Numbered from the stretch's first letter, positions 19,158 through 28,403 are shown. The stretch: 64,000 bases of DNA from Hydrogenimonas sp. SS33 (GCF_040436365.1 NZ_AP026369.1:434001-498000); one strand, 5' to 3'. Notes: a model not told the origin generated them from the letters alone. Translations and numbers: made by a program.

Positions 19158-20212
19158 TGGGGATTCTCGTATCGCTTCTCGTTCTCTCGTTTCTCATCTT
19201 TTTCCACGAGCTTGGCCACTTCCTCTTCGCCCGCCTTTTCGGCGTCCATGTGGAGCGTTTCTCCATCGGATTCGGAAAGGTCCTCTGCGCCAAACGGGTG
19301 GGCGGGACCGAGTATGCCCTCAGCGCCGTTCCGCTGGGCGGTTACGTCAAAATGAAGGGGCAGGACGACACCGACCCGACCAAAGTGAGCTACGATGCGG
19401 ACAGTTACAATGTCAAACCGCCGTGGCAGCGCATTCTCATTCTGCTGGGCGGCCCCCTCTTCAATTTCCTCCTCGCCTTTTTCCTCTACTACGCCATCGC
19501 CCTGATGGGCGCCAACGCCTATCAGCCCGTCATCGGCATGGTGCAGCCGGGCTCCCCGGCGAAGGAGGCGGGGCTGACCAAAGGGGACCGCATTCTGGCC
19601 ATCAACGACCAAAAAATCAGAACCTGGGACGACCTGAGCGGAATGATCTCCCACTCCTCGGGAGCCATCGAAATGCTCGTCGACCACAACGGAACCCTCA
19701 AAGACATCGTCATCGCCCCCAGGGAGCTGGAGGCGAAAAACATCTTCGGCGAAACGGTCCGTAAAAGGATGATCGGCATCGGCCCCAGCGGTGCCGTCAC
19801 GACGGTGAATTACGACCCCCTTTCCGCCTTCGGCTACGCCTGGGAGCAGACGTTGGCGGCGAGCAAGATGATCGTCGTCAGCGTCGAGAAGCTGATCGAA
19901 GGGGTGGTGCCCGCCAAAGAGATGGGCGGGGTCATCGCCATCGTCCAGGTCACCGCCGACGCGGCCCAACACGGCCTGGTGGCGCTTTTCGCCCTGACTG
20001 CCCTCATCTCCGTCAACCTCGGGGTGCTGAACCTCCTTCCGATTCCGGCGCTCGACGGCGGGCATATCGTCTTCACCCTCTACGAAATGCTCTTCCGCCG
20101 CCCCCCCAACGAAGAGGTGGTCTACCGCCTCACCGTGGCGGGATGGGGCATTCTGATGGCCCTGATGGTTTTTACGATTTACAACGACATTGCAAGGATA
20201 GCCCATGGATAG
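19154..20212 (+). CDS. rseP: Intramembrane site-2 metalloprotease RseP
   Basis: 352 residues, M50 family. Zinc motif in the first helix (FHELGHFLFA, ~17) and the third ligand in LLPIPALDGGHIVF (~293). One PDZ domain (VQPGSPAKEAGLTKGDRILA, ~122) lies between, and four membrane helices are expected. It cleaves single-pass membrane proteins, classically anti-sigma factors, after a first periplasmic cut. Two start codons (ATGATG) are possible. Pairing with pgsA is common. Confidence 0.94.
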   Translation: MMGILVSLLVLSFLIFFHELGHFLFARLFGVHVERFSIGFGKVLCAKRVGGTEYALSAVPLGGYVKMKGQDDTDPTKVSYDADSYNVKPPWQRILILLGGPLFNFLLAFFLYYAIALMGANAYQPVIGMVQPGSPAKEAGLTKGDRILAINDQKIRTWDDLSGMISHSSGAIEMLVDHNGTLKDIVIAPRELEAKNIFGETVRKRMIGIGPSGAVTTVNYDPLSAFGYAWEQTLAASKMIVVSVEKLIEGVVPAKEMGGVIAIVQVTADAAQHGLVALFALTALISVNLGVLNLLPIPALDGGHIVFTLYEMLFRRPPNEEVVYRLTVAGWGILMALMVFTIYNDIARIAHG

Positions 20213-20882
20213 AGCCCAAATGCAGCAACGGCTGGACGAACTGATCTGGCGCGTGGAAGAGGCGCGCATCAAAAGAAGCGAACACCACATCGTCAAGATC
20301 GTGGCGGTGAGCAAATATGCCACACTGGAGCAGATCCGCATGCTCTACGACCTGGGCCAGCGCGCCTTCGGGGAGAACAAGGTGCAGATGCTGCAGGAGC
20401 GTGTCGACGCACTGGAAGATCTGCCCATCGAGTGGCACTTCATCGGACGTCTGCAGAAGAACAAGATCAACCATCTCATCCGTGCCAACCCCTTTCTGAT
20501 GCAGTCGCTCGACTCGCTGGAGCTGGCGGAAGCGATGCAGGCGCGCCTGGAGCGGGAGGGGATGACGATGGAGTGCCTGATGCAGGTCAACAGCGCCCGG
20601 GAAGAGAGCAAAGCGGGTGTCGACCCCGATGCGGCGGTGGAAACCTATCAACAGATAAAGGAGCGATGCCCCAACATCGAACTACGGGGCGTCATGACCA
20701 TCGGCGCCCATGTCGACGACGAAGCGGTGATTAGAAAGAGTTTCGAAACGACCTACGCCATCTTCGACCGCCTCAGGAGCAATGGGGCAGACATCTGCTC
20801 CATGGGCATGAGCGGCGACTTCGAACTCGCCATCGAATGCGGCTCCAATATGATACGGGTCGGGTCGCTGCTATTCAAATAG
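20205..20882 (+). CDS. YggS/PROSC family PLP-binding protein
   Basis: 225 residues with the family's pyridoxal phosphate lysine in IVAVSKYATLEQI (~36), FGENKVQ (~60), WHFIGRLQKNK (~82) and SMGMSGDFELAIECGSNMIR (~200). These proteins buffer free PLP and have no known enzymatic reaction. The start overlaps the 3' end of rseP by 8 bp. Confidence 0.93.
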   Translation: MDRAQMQQRLDELIWRVEEARIKRSEHHIVKIVAVSKYATLEQIRMLYDLGQRAFGENKVQMLQERVDALEDLPIEWHFIGRLQKNKINHLIRANPFLMQSLDSLELAEAMQARLEREGMTMECLMQVNSAREESKAGVDPDAAVETYQQIKERCPNIELRGVMTIGAHVDDEAVIRKSFETTYAIFDRLRSNGADICSMGMSGDFELAIECGSNMIRVGSLLFK

Positions 20883-20949
20883 TTCTCTGGCGAAGGTCTG
20901 CCGCAAAAGACCCACTTCCTGGCCGAAGAGGAAACGCGAGGAGGAAACA

Positions 20950-21606
20950 ATGGTATTCAAAGACCGCAGGGATGCGGGCGAACACCTCGCCCGCGCCCTT
21001 CTTCACTACAAAAGAGAGCACCCGCTGGTGCTGGCCATCCCGCGGGGCGGTACGGAGGTGGGCCTGGAAGTGGCCAAAGCCCTCGATGCCGATTTCGACC
21101 TCCTGATCGCCCGCAAACTTCCCTTCCCCGACAATCCCGAATCGGGGTTCGGAGCCGTCGCCGAGGACGGCTCTTTGTACATCATCCCCTACTACGCCCA
21201 AATGCTGCCCCCCGAACTCATCGAAAGCATCGTCGTCTATCAGAAAGAGGAGATTGCGCGGCGTATCAGGAGGCTTCGGGGCGGCCGTCCCGTCACGCCG
21301 ATTGCGGGGCGCACTGTCATTCTCGTAGACGACGGCATCGCCATGGGTTCGACGATGCATGCGGCCATCGAACTTTGCAAGCACCAGGGTGCTTCAAAGA
21401 TCGTCGTGGCGGCACCGGTGGGAAGCCCGAGAGTCAAAGAGGAGCTGCAGCAGATCGTGGACGATGTGGTCATACTCTCCACCCCGCCCTGGTTCCGTGC
21501 CGTCGCCGATGCCTACGAAAACTGGTACGACGTGAGCGACGAGGAGGTCTTGGCGCTCATGGCGGAGTGGGAGCGGTGGAGAGCCTCACACCGCAGTGAG
21601 GGTTAA
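20950..21606 (+). CDS. Phosphoribosyltransferase-domain protein
   Basis: 218 residues with a type I PRTase fold. The PRPP-binding motif is VILVDDGIAMGSTMHAAI (~117). The N-terminus FKDRRDAGEHLARAL...LVLAIPRGGTEVG matches a PRTase-like group often fused or adjacent to hydrolases. The substrate base is unknown. A strong GAGGAGG ribosome site precedes the ATG. It is unlike the nucleotide salvage enzymes with named motifs. Confidence 0.8.
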   Translation: MVFKDRRDAGEHLARALLHYKREHPLVLAIPRGGTEVGLEVAKALDADFDLLIARKLPFPDNPESGFGAVAEDGSLYIIPYYAQMLPPELIESIVVYQKEEIARRIRRLRGGRPVTPIAGRTVILVDDGIAMGSTMHAAIELCKHQGASKIVVAAPVGSPRVKEELQQIVDDVVILSTPPWFRAVADAYENWYDVSDEEVLALMAEWERWRASHRSEG

Positions 21607-21610
21607 GTTT

Positions 21611-22192
21611 TCAGAAACGGTAGTTGTCGATCTCTTCGACGACCATGTTCACCACCTGGTCGAGGGTCTCCTGCAGATACTCTTTGACGGCCGTTTCGCC
21701 GCTGAGAGGCGGCACCCATTTCCGCTGGGTCAGGCCGATCTTCTTGATGATACGCTCTGATTTTCCCTGCCGCATGAAGAGGGTGACATAGACGCCCGCT
21801 TCCAGGTTCTCTCCCGTCAGCTTGTCCCGGTCCAGTTTCGCGGAAACCTTGTCGATGCGCACATAGACCCTGGCGATGTTGGAGGCGTGGGTGCTTTTGG
21901 GCGTGATTTTGCACCCCTCCTCTTTGAGTGCGGCACGAAGGGCGTCCTTGAACCACGCTTTCATATCCTGGGCGCTTTTGACGACGGTCACGGGTTTGCC
22001 CTCTTTGACGATCTCACCGATGACGTCAGGCTGCTTCCGTTTGTCGGAAATGCCGGAGATGTAGATGGTACCGCACTTCTGAAACGCCGCGGGCGACGGA
22101 ACGTAGGGGTCCAGAACCACCGTCGCCACCGGTTTGGTTGCGCAGCCCGCAAGCAGCAGTATCGATACCGGGATGATGAAAAAACGGAACAT
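21611..22192 (-). CDS. Predicted outer- or inner-membrane lipoprotein
   Basis: 193 residues with a lipoprotein signal ending in the lipobox LLAGC (Cys 16). The mature part has alternating strands and helices (TIYISGISDKRKQPDVIG, KAWFKDALRAALKEEG) loosely reminiscent of YajG-type lipoproteins; I do not recognise a specific family. It is convergent with the PRTase gene, with an AGGAGAA ribosome site and a repeat element upstream. Confidence 0.65.
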   Translation of the reverse strand: MFRFFIIPVSILLLAGCATKPVATVVLDPYVPSPAAFQKCGTIYISGISDKRKQPDVIGEIVKEGKPVTVVKSAQDMKAWFKDALRAALKEEGCKITPKSTHASNIARVYVRIDKVSAKLDRDKLTGENLEAGVYVTLFMRQGKSERIIKKIGLTQRKWVPPLSGETAVKEYLQETLDQVVNMVVEEIDNYRF

Positions 22193-22261
22193 GGTTTCTC
22201 CTGAGGGATACCTCGTACGACTGTGACCGAAGGGTATCCGAAATATTTGAGGATTTTATCA

Positions 22262-22530
22262 CTGATGTTACGCAGTATATACCATCCTCCGCGGCATCAG
22301 CGCCGTGCGAGCACAAGGCGCGGCGGCGAGGCGTAGCCTTAGCTACGCCGATGCCGTCGCAACGCCGTGATCGTTCGGCGATGGTGCCGCCCCTTTGGGG
22401 TCCAACGATAACGCACACGCTGACATCGTTGAAAAGAACCGAACGTAGCTTCGGCTACGCCCGAACCTTTTCGCCTCGCATCGCATGCGTTCTCGTTGGA
22501 CGGATGACGGCATATACTGCGTAACATCAG
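22262..22530. repeat. 269-bp element with terminal inverted repeats
   Basis: Ends are CTGATGTTACGCAGTATAT and its exact complement, continuing imperfectly to about 27 bp. The interior is GC-rich and highly self-complementary (GGCGTAGC/GCTACGCC, CGTAGC/GCTACG). No open frame of note. The outermost bases, CTGATGTTACG, also end the hairpin repeats at 17.7 and 62.1 kb. It occupies most of the 354-bp gap between the lipoprotein and the cytochrome gene and looks like a non-coding miniature transposable element. Confidence 0.75.
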
Positions 22531-22546
22531 TTTATCAGAAAAAGGT

Positions 22547-23194
22547 TTACTGTTTATTACTGTTTTGTAAACCCATAATATATTCGGCAAGCATCGTGAC
22601 CTGGTAGGGGGCCAGAGAGGCATAGGAGGGCATGCGCCCCAGGATGCCGAACTTGCCGTTTTTGAGAATGGCAGCGATGGTTTCGAGGTCGAACTGACGG
22701 ATATTGGGGGCACGGTAGCGTTTGCCCCTCCCCTCTTTTCCGTGGCATCGGGCGCAGTGGGCTTTTTCATAGAGGGCTTCGCCGGGGTGGCCTTTGATGA
22801 ATCCGGAAGCGACATAGTCCGCGATGATTTCCGCCCTTTTCCTGTCCGGAACCATCGGCGGCATGCCTCCGGGAAAGCTGTGAACGAAATTGCGGGCACC
22901 TTTCTGGATATTGAGCAGAGCCCTCTCTTTGGAGATGCGACGGGTCAGGTCGGCGGCGAAGCCGTTTCGGCCCCGGGCGTCCCTGCCGTGACAGAATGCG
23001 CACTTTTCGACAAAAAGCTCCTTTCCCATCTCCGCCAGTCTCTTTTTGTCGATTTTTTGCATTAGGCGTTCCAACTGCCTCAGATACTTTTTCTCCTCGG
23101 CCATGACTCTCTTCTCATCTGAAGTTGAGTCATCACTGCCAAAAAGATGTGCCGCAAGCAGGAGAGCCAAAAGCAGAGTTTTTACGTTTCCCAT
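22547..23194 (-). CDS. Periplasmic diheme cytochrome c
   Basis: 215 residues with a signal peptide (TLLLALLLAAHLFGS) and two class I cytochrome c domains. The first has CAFCH (~66) and a probable Met ligand in GGMPPM (~109); the second has CARCH (~147) and GRMPSY (~187). A charged helical segment (~25-55) precedes the first heme. It resembles small electron carriers feeding terminal oxidases or reductases; the partner is not identifiable here. Confidence 0.85.
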   Translation of the reverse strand: MGNVKTLLLALLLAAHLFGSDDSTSDEKRVMAEEKKYLRQLERLMQKIDKKRLAEMGKELFVEKCAFCHGRDARGRNGFAADLTRRISKERALLNIQKGARNFVHSFPGGMPPMVPDRKRAEIIADYVASGFIKGHPGEALYEKAHCARCHGKEGRGKRYRAPNIRQFDLETIAAILKNGKFGILGRMPSYASLAPYQVTMLAEYIMGLQNSNKQ

Positions 23195-23251
23195 GACTTA
23201 TCATATAAAAAAAATTCATACAGCCCATTGATTTGCATCAAATGCGCTACA

Positions 23252-23851
23252 ATGAGCCTCATGAAAAAAAGGTCGACAATCCTGGGCCCCTGCCCCGCCT
23301 GTGGGGAAGCGGTGGTAGCCAGGGAAGGTTTTTACGGCTGCAGCGGCTGGAGAGACGGATGCGACTTCACCGTCTCCGTATCCGCCCTCGCCGGCCTGGG
23401 CCATGCCACCCTCTCCCCCAGGCAGATGCGAAAACTTCTCAAAGGCCCGGTTCAGCTCAGGTTCCGCATGGCCAACGGGACGGAACGCCTCTTCTGGGTG
23501 GAGCTGAAGCGCATAGAGGGACGATGGCGCCCCTGGATCGATTTCGAGGCGGGGGCCGAAGCCGAAACGCTGGGCTCCTGCCCCCTCTGTGGGGCGGACG
23601 TGGTGGAGAGCCCGCTCAGTTACGGCTGCAGCCGTTGGGAAGAGGGGTGCGAATTCGCCATATTCAAAAATTGCGTTAAGCGATTCGGCGGTAAAATGCT
23701 GAGTGTTCAAAAGGCCAGAGAACTGCTGGCCAAAGGGGAAACCCTCGTCGAAATCCGGGCATTCGACGGCAGCCTCAGAAAGCTGCCCCTGCGGCTCGAC
23801 AAAACCTATGGAACGAAAATCGATTTTGGAGGAGATGAGTGTGAAACCTGA
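23252..23851 (+). CDS. Tandem topoisomerase-type zinc-ribbon protein
   Basis: 199 residues from MSLMKKRS (an ATG three codons later is also possible). It contains two copies of the zinc-ribbon found at the C-terminus of topoisomerase I: GPCPACGEAVV...YGCSGWRDGCDF (~14-40) and GSCPLCGADVV...YGCSRWEEGCEF (~108-134). Each is followed by a similar alpha/beta segment, so the protein is an internal duplication. No catalytic domain. A nucleic-acid binding role is inferred. Confidence 0.7.
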   Translation: MSLMKKRSTILGPCPACGEAVVAREGFYGCSGWRDGCDFTVSVSALAGLGHATLSPRQMRKLLKGPVQLRFRMANGTERLFWVELKRIEGRWRPWIDFEAGAEAETLGSCPLCGADVVESPLSYGCSRWEEGCEFAIFKNCVKRFGGKMLSVQKARELLAKGETLVEIRAFDGSLRKLPLRLDKTYGTKIDFGGDECET

Positions 23852-24272
23852 ATTGAAAGAGCGCCTGGAAAAGGCCAAAACTTCCTATAGTGGCGAAGCG
23901 GAAAACGAAACGGCGGACGTCGCCGCGGCCCTCGATCGGCTTCTTCGGGATATCGAAGACAACGGCTTGTCCAACATTATGCATCTGGACCCCTATTTCG
24001 GTGAAATTTCCATGCCGCTGGAAGGGGAGCTCGCACTGTTGCAGGAGCGGTACGGGGAGGATTTCGCATTTTTCACCACCCTCCTCAAGGAGCTTCAAGA
24101 AGAGATCGAATCGCATTTTGAGATCACGGACCTCTATGAAGACGAAGAGTTCGAGCAGTGTGCGGAGGATATCGAAGCGATCAAAGCGGAGTATACGGCA
24201 CTCTTCCAAAAAGAGCATGCCGCGGCCATGGAAGCCTTTACGGAAAAAGTGCTTTCAGACCTGGGCGTCTAG
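23841..24272 (+). CDS. Conserved acidic helical protein, function unknown
   Basis: 143 residues, strongly acidic and predicted mostly helical (LLKELQEEIESHFEITDLYEDEEFEQC). I do not recognise the family. A GGAGG lies 8 bases before GTG 23841 but only 2 bases before ATG 23835, so GTG is the better start. It overlaps the zinc-ribbon gene. Its stop TAG and that of radC share the palindrome CTAG, so the two genes converge with a 4-bp overlap. Confidence 0.65.
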   Translation: MKPELKERLEKAKTSYSGEAENETADVAAALDRLLRDIEDNGLSNIMHLDPYFGEISMPLEGELALLQERYGEDFAFFTTLLKELQEEIESHFEITDLYEDEEFEQCAEDIEAIKAEYTALFQKEHAAAMEAFTEKVLSDLGV

Positions 24273-24928
24273 AGCAGCCCCGCGTCGGCGAAGCTGTAAT
24301 AGCCCGTTTTCGTCAGGATCAGGTGGTCGAGCAGTTCGATGCCGACCAGCCTGCCCACTTCGGCGAGGCGGTTCGTTATCTGGATGTCGGCGCGGCTCGG
24401 TTCCGGAGTGCCGCTTGGATGGTTGTGGGCGACGATGATACCCGCCGCCCTGTCGGCGATGGCATCGGCGAAGACCTCCCTGGGGTGCACCAGGGACTGG
24501 TTGAGAATGCCGATGGTGACGACCCGCGTCTCGATGAGGCGGGAGGCACCGTCGAGTGTCACCGCCAGAAAATGCTCCCGGTTTTTGCCGGCATAGGGCT
24601 TCAGCAGCTCGTAAGCCTCCCCGGAGGAGGTGATTTTATGGCTGCCGCAGGCCGGGTAGCGCTTCGAGAGTTCGACGGCGGCGAGAATCTGTGAGGCTTT
24701 GGCCTTCCCGAGCCCGTGGATTGCAAGGAGCTTCTCCAGGGTCAGGGTTTCGAACTCTCCATCCAGCAAGAGGGCGATCTCTTTCGCAAGTTTTCGTACA
24801 TCCTTGCCCCGCACTCCCGAACCGAGCAAAACGGCGATGAGCTCTTCGTTTTTCAGCGCTTTCGGACCCTTGGCGGCCAGCTTCTCTCTCGGCCTGTCTC
24901 CGTCGTAGAGCTCCTTGATCCGTTTCAT
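24269..24928 (-). CDS. radC: RadC/JAB-domain protein
   Basis: 219 residues. A helix-hairpin-helix region (LLAIHGLGKAKASQI, ~78) is followed by a JAMM/MPN+ metal-binding domain with the motif IIVAHNHPSGTPEPSRAD (~170) and an upstream Glu. Despite the name, a role in DNA repair is not established for RadC, and the JAMM motif suggests a metallopeptidase-like activity. Start MKRIKELYDGD; its ATG overlaps the stop of the protease gene. Confidence 0.9.
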   Translation of the reverse strand: MKRIKELYDGDRPREKLAAKGPKALKNEELIAVLLGSGVRGKDVRKLAKEIALLLDGEFETLTLEKLLAIHGLGKAKASQILAAVELSKRYPACGSHKITSSGEAYELLKPYAGKNREHFLAVTLDGASRLIETRVVTIGILNQSLVHPREVFADAIADRAAGIIVAHNHPSGTPEPSRADIQITNRLAEVGRLVGIELLDHLILTKTGYYSFADAGLL

Positions 24929-27309
24929 CCGCGTTTTTCGCTTTCCGGCTGCAGGACGATTTTTCTGATCTCCTCTCCTTCGATCACCTCCTCTTTGAGA
25001 AGCCGTTTCGCTATTTTCTCGATGATTTTCCAGTTTTCGTCTATGACCGCCTGGGCCTTTTTCGTCCCACGGCCGATCCATTCGGTTACCCTCCGTTCGA
25101 TCTCGTCCCTGAAGAGGGTATTGCTGACATTCTGCAGCAGGATTTCCATCTGAAGGTTCGGAAACTCTTCATCCATTCCGAACTGGGCCACGGCACTGTA
25201 GGCATAGAGGGCGGCCTCCTGCAGGTCGCTGTAGGCACCGGTCTCCACGCCTTTCTCCCTGCCGAACTTTTTCACGGTGGCGAGGCGGCCGGCCAGCAGC
25301 ACCGCGATATTGGCTTCGATCTCCTCTTTGCTCATATTGGTTTCAATGGCATCCTGCATATAGGAGACCAGTCCCAGGGCTTCGCTTCGGGGAATGACCG
25401 TCACCTGCTCGATCTGGACATCGGGCAGAAGCCGCAGGGAGGTGACGGCGTGGGCCGCTTCGTGCCAGGCGCTCTTCCTGAGGTCCTCCTCGAAATTCTT
25501 GAAACGCTTTTTCTCCAGCTTGTGGCCGTATTTGATGGTATTGATCCTGTCGATGATGATCGTTTCCGTCAATCTCTCCCTGCCCTCTTTCAGTGCATCC
25601 AGGGCCGCCTCTTTGGCGATGCGCCCCAATTCGTACCCGTTCATGCCCGACATATAGCGCGTGATGCGCTGAATGTCTATCCCCTCTTCGTGGGGTTTTT
25701 CGAGAATCTTTCTGGCGAAGAAGAGGCGTGCTTCCCTGTCCAGTTCGGGTACTTCCACCGTTTCGTCGATCCTGCCGGGACGGGTGAGCTCTTCGGGAAC
25801 TTCGTCGACCTCTCTTGCGGTAGCGACGGTGAAGATGTAGTCGTCCGGCTCCGCCGGCGCCCGGTCGATCATGTCGCAGAGGGCGCCGGTGGGGATGTGG
25901 GTATAGTTGTTTTCGATGATTCCTTTGGTATCGACCCCCTCCAGTACCACGATGACGGGCGCGGCGATGCGTGCCCTGGCGTAGACCTCCCGAATGAGGG
26001 TTTCGTCGAAGAGGTCGGTCTCCCGCAGGTAAATGTATGGCAGTGCCGCCTCTTTCGCGAAGGCTTTGACCAGCATCGTCTTGCCGACACCCTCCGGCCC
26101 GTAGAGCAGAAGCCCCTTGGGCAGGGTGATGCCGAAGCGCTTCAACCCCTCGTCGTTTTGAAGGAGGTCGATGACTGCTTTCAGCTCCTTTTTGACCCGC
26201 ACCTGCCCCGCTACATCCGAAAAGCCGATATGGGAGGCACGAATGGCGAGCCGGTCGGCGTAGGGGGAGCGTTCTTCATGGCGGGGGGCTTCCACCTCTT
26301 CGATCTTCGCGATTTCCAACACCGTGCCGCTTTTGCGCTCCCTGCGCTGCCAGGTGAGGCGGAAACGGCGCTCAAATTTGACGAAATATTTCAGGTCGAA
26401 GGAGAGGTCGAAGAAAGATTCGAGCCATTTGTGGGCTCTGGCGCCGAGGCGGATCGTGCAGGTAGGGGCATGGGCAGACTCCGAGGCAATTTTGTCGCTG
26501 ATGAATGCGGGGAGTTTGTGGGTGATCCGCTTGGCGTTGAGATAGGGGGAGAAGGAGAGCAGCAGCGCCAGGGCCAGGTTGTGTTCGTCCTCGACGACAA
26601 TCCGGCTCAAAGAGACGGCGTTGAGCTTTTCCACCGCCGCAAGGAGGGTCCGGCGTGTAATCTCGTGCAGGGCGTCCAGTTCGAGGCTTTCGAAAAGGAC
26701 CAGGTCCCCTTCGCTCATGACGCTGAGGATCTCCGCATCGAAGAGGGGCACCACATTCCCCTCTTCGTCGGTGGACGCGACTTTGGCGATCTCTTCGTAG
26801 AATTTGCCCTGGCGCAAAAGAGGGTCTTCGTAGTAAGCCTCTATGAAACTCTTTTCGTACCAGGTGGGGTCGCCGAGGTTGAAGGTGAAGAGAAAAAGGT
26901 TCTGCCGATAGCGCCGCCGGTCATCGGGAGCCCCGTCGGCGACGATCGCCGCGATGGAGCGCTGGATGGAGCGGTCGCTCTTGTCGATATCTTCGAAAAT
27001 GACGACGCCGTCGGAGTGGGCGGAGGCCCATTTCTCCAGGACGCCGTGTTTCCCGACGAGGCGTTCGATGTCGTCGGAGTAGGAAAACTCTCCCATATGC
27101 AGAACGAGAATCTCCCGCTGCAGGTATTCACCGACGAGACGCGCCGCGAAATTCTTGCCGCAGGCGGGCGGCCCCGCCAGGGTGACGGCGCCCTGGACAC
27201 CCTGGAAACAGCCGATCCTCCCTACCCGCTCGACGACCAGGCCCAGGTGCTTCAGCGCTCTATCCTGCCCGACCAGCCTCTCTTGGGCAAATGTGGTAAA
27301 TCCGTTCAT
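24925..27309 (-). CDS. Double-AAA+ ATPase with C-terminal FtsH-type M41 peptidase
   Basis: 794 residues without a transmembrane segment. AAA 1 (~15-290) has ClpA/B-like order with Walker A GPPACGKN and Walker B VVIFEDIDK. AAA 2 (~370-570) begins FSDVAGQVRVKKELK like FtsH and has Walker A GPEGVGKT, a degenerate Walker B VIVVLEGVD in place of LDEID, and the arginine-finger helix ELTRPGRID. The M41 protease (~605-790) has HEAAH and the third ligand in GAYSDLQEA. Probably a soluble ATP-dependent protease; substrates unknown. It overlaps radC and truD by 4 bp. Confidence 0.82.
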   Translation of the reverse strand: MNGFTTFAQERLVGQDRALKHLGLVVERVGRIGCFQGVQGAVTLAGPPACGKNFAARLVGEYLQREILVLHMGEFSYSDDIERLVGKHGVLEKWASAHSDGVVIFEDIDKSDRSIQRSIAAIVADGAPDDRRRYRQNLFLFTFNLGDPTWYEKSFIEAYYEDPLLRQGKFYEEIAKVASTDEEGNVVPLFDAEILSVMSEGDLVLFESLELDALHEITRRTLLAAVEKLNAVSLSRIVVEDEHNLALALLLSFSPYLNAKRITHKLPAFISDKIASESAHAPTCTIRLGARAHKWLESFFDLSFDLKYFVKFERRFRLTWQRRERKSGTVLEIAKIEEVEAPRHEERSPYADRLAIRASHIGFSDVAGQVRVKKELKAVIDLLQNDEGLKRFGITLPKGLLLYGPEGVGKTMLVKAFAKEAALPYIYLRETDLFDETLIREVYARARIAAPVIVVLEGVDTKGIIENNYTHIPTGALCDMIDRAPAEPDDYIFTVATAREVDEVPEELTRPGRIDETVEVPELDREARLFFARKILEKPHEEGIDIQRITRYMSGMNGYELGRIAKEAALDALKEGRERLTETIIIDRINTIKYGHKLEKKRFKNFEEDLRKSAWHEAAHAVTSLRLLPDVQIEQVTVIPRSEALGLVSYMQDAIETNMSKEEIEANIAVLLAGRLATVKKFGREKGVETGAYSDLQEAALYAYSAVAQFGMDEEFPNLQMEILLQNVSNTLFRDEIERRVTEWIGRGTKKAQAVIDENWKIIEKIAKRLLKEEVIEGEEIRKIVLQPESEKRG

Positions 27310-28403
27310 TCCGCCTCTTTCGTTTCACGTATCGGCCGGTTGGCCAGCATCTCCAGCAAGACGGTGGCGTAACTCCCTTTGGGCAGGGTGAACGCCAGCT
27401 CGAAGTGCCATGTCTCTTTTTTGTAGTTTCCCTCCACCTCCTCGGGCCAGACCCAGGCGTAGCGCCTCGATCCCGGGGCGGGGATCTCCTCGATGAAATC
27501 CTTTTCGATCTCCCATGCGATGCCGCCCGCGTGTTTGCATTTGCCTCCCGGAAGCGGGCCGGTGGGGGCGATTTCCCGCGCCGCGAACCGTTTCGACTCC
27601 TCCCGCAGGTCGGCGGCAGTAAAGAGCCTGCCGTGGGGGTAGTGTTCCATCAGGTCGCCGGGAAGGAGCTTGAAGAAGTGGGTCTCTTTGTGAATCTCTT
27701 TGATGACCTCGTCATTCCAGACATAGACCTCTCTCAGCTCCTTGGGCTTCAGGGCATCGAAAAGACGGGAAATTTCGACCCGCTTGCTGAGCCAGAGGTT
27801 GAAGAGGTGCGACTGCCAGGCGCTCATGAGAAACTCCCTCTTTTTCCGGTTTCGCACCGTTTTTTCGCCTGCGGCCACCGCTTTGGCCAGTTCGAAATTC
27901 TCCCCTTCCCTGCCGAAGCGCTGCCATCCGAAATAGTTGGGCATGCCGTGCTCGCCGATCCACTGAAGAATATTCTGCAGTTTCGCCGCGTCGGTGGGGC
28001 TCACCTTTTTGAGGCGGATGAAGAAACGGTTGCCCTTGAGGTGCCCCATGCGGATCTTGTTGGTGTGTCTTGTCGTTTCGAGAATTTTGATCTGGGGGTG
28101 TTCGAAGGCGGCGAGGCGCGCTTCGGCCCTGGCCGGCAGAGAGACGGCCTGCACCGTCATGGCGTTTTTGTCCTTGAGGCCGGCGTAGCCGATCTCCCGG
28201 ACCCTGATGCCCAGGTGGGCGCTCAGGATTTCGAGCATCTGCCAGGTGGTGAGCCCTTTTTTCCGGACTTTGAGAACCAGGTGCTCGCCGCTGCCGGAAA
28301 AGGGGTAGAGGGGGATCTCGGTGACGACGAAGTCGGCGGGAGACTGGCGGAAATGGAAATGGACGGGCGCGTGGGATAGCGGATAGAGTCTGTCGGGTTT
28401 CAT
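27306..28403 (-). CDS. truD: tRNA pseudouridine(13) synthase TruD
   Basis: 365 residues. The family hallmark GYAGLKDKNAMTVQ (catalytic Asp, ~80) follows ADFVVTEIPLYPFSGSGEHLVL and precedes HTNKIRMGHLKGNRF and NYFGWQRFGREGENF. It isomerises U13 in tRNA-Glu. Start MKPDRLYPLSH rather than an upstream methionine because the added residues are unconserved. Confidence 0.94.
   Translation of the reverse strand: MKPDRLYPLSHAPVHFHFRQSPADFVVTEIPLYPFSGSGEHLVLKVRKKGLTTWQMLEILSAHLGIRVREIGYAGLKDKNAMTVQAVSLPARAEARLAAFEHPQIKILETTRHTNKIRMGHLKGNRFFIRLKKVSPTDAAKLQNILQWIGEHGMPNYFGWQRFGREGENFELAKAVAAGEKTVRNRKKREFLMSAWQSHLFNLWLSKRVEISRLFDALKPKELREVYVWNDEVIKEIHKETHFFKLLPGDLMEHYPHGRLFTAADLREESKRFAAREIAPTGPLPGGKCKHAGGIAWEIEKDFIEEIPAPGSRRYAWVWPEEVEGNYKKETWHFELAFTLPKGSYATVLLEMLANRPIRETKEAE

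Noticed and set aside
25450-27372. 640-residue plus-strand open frame
   Set aside because: Shadow of the double-AAA protease gene, whose motifs are clear.
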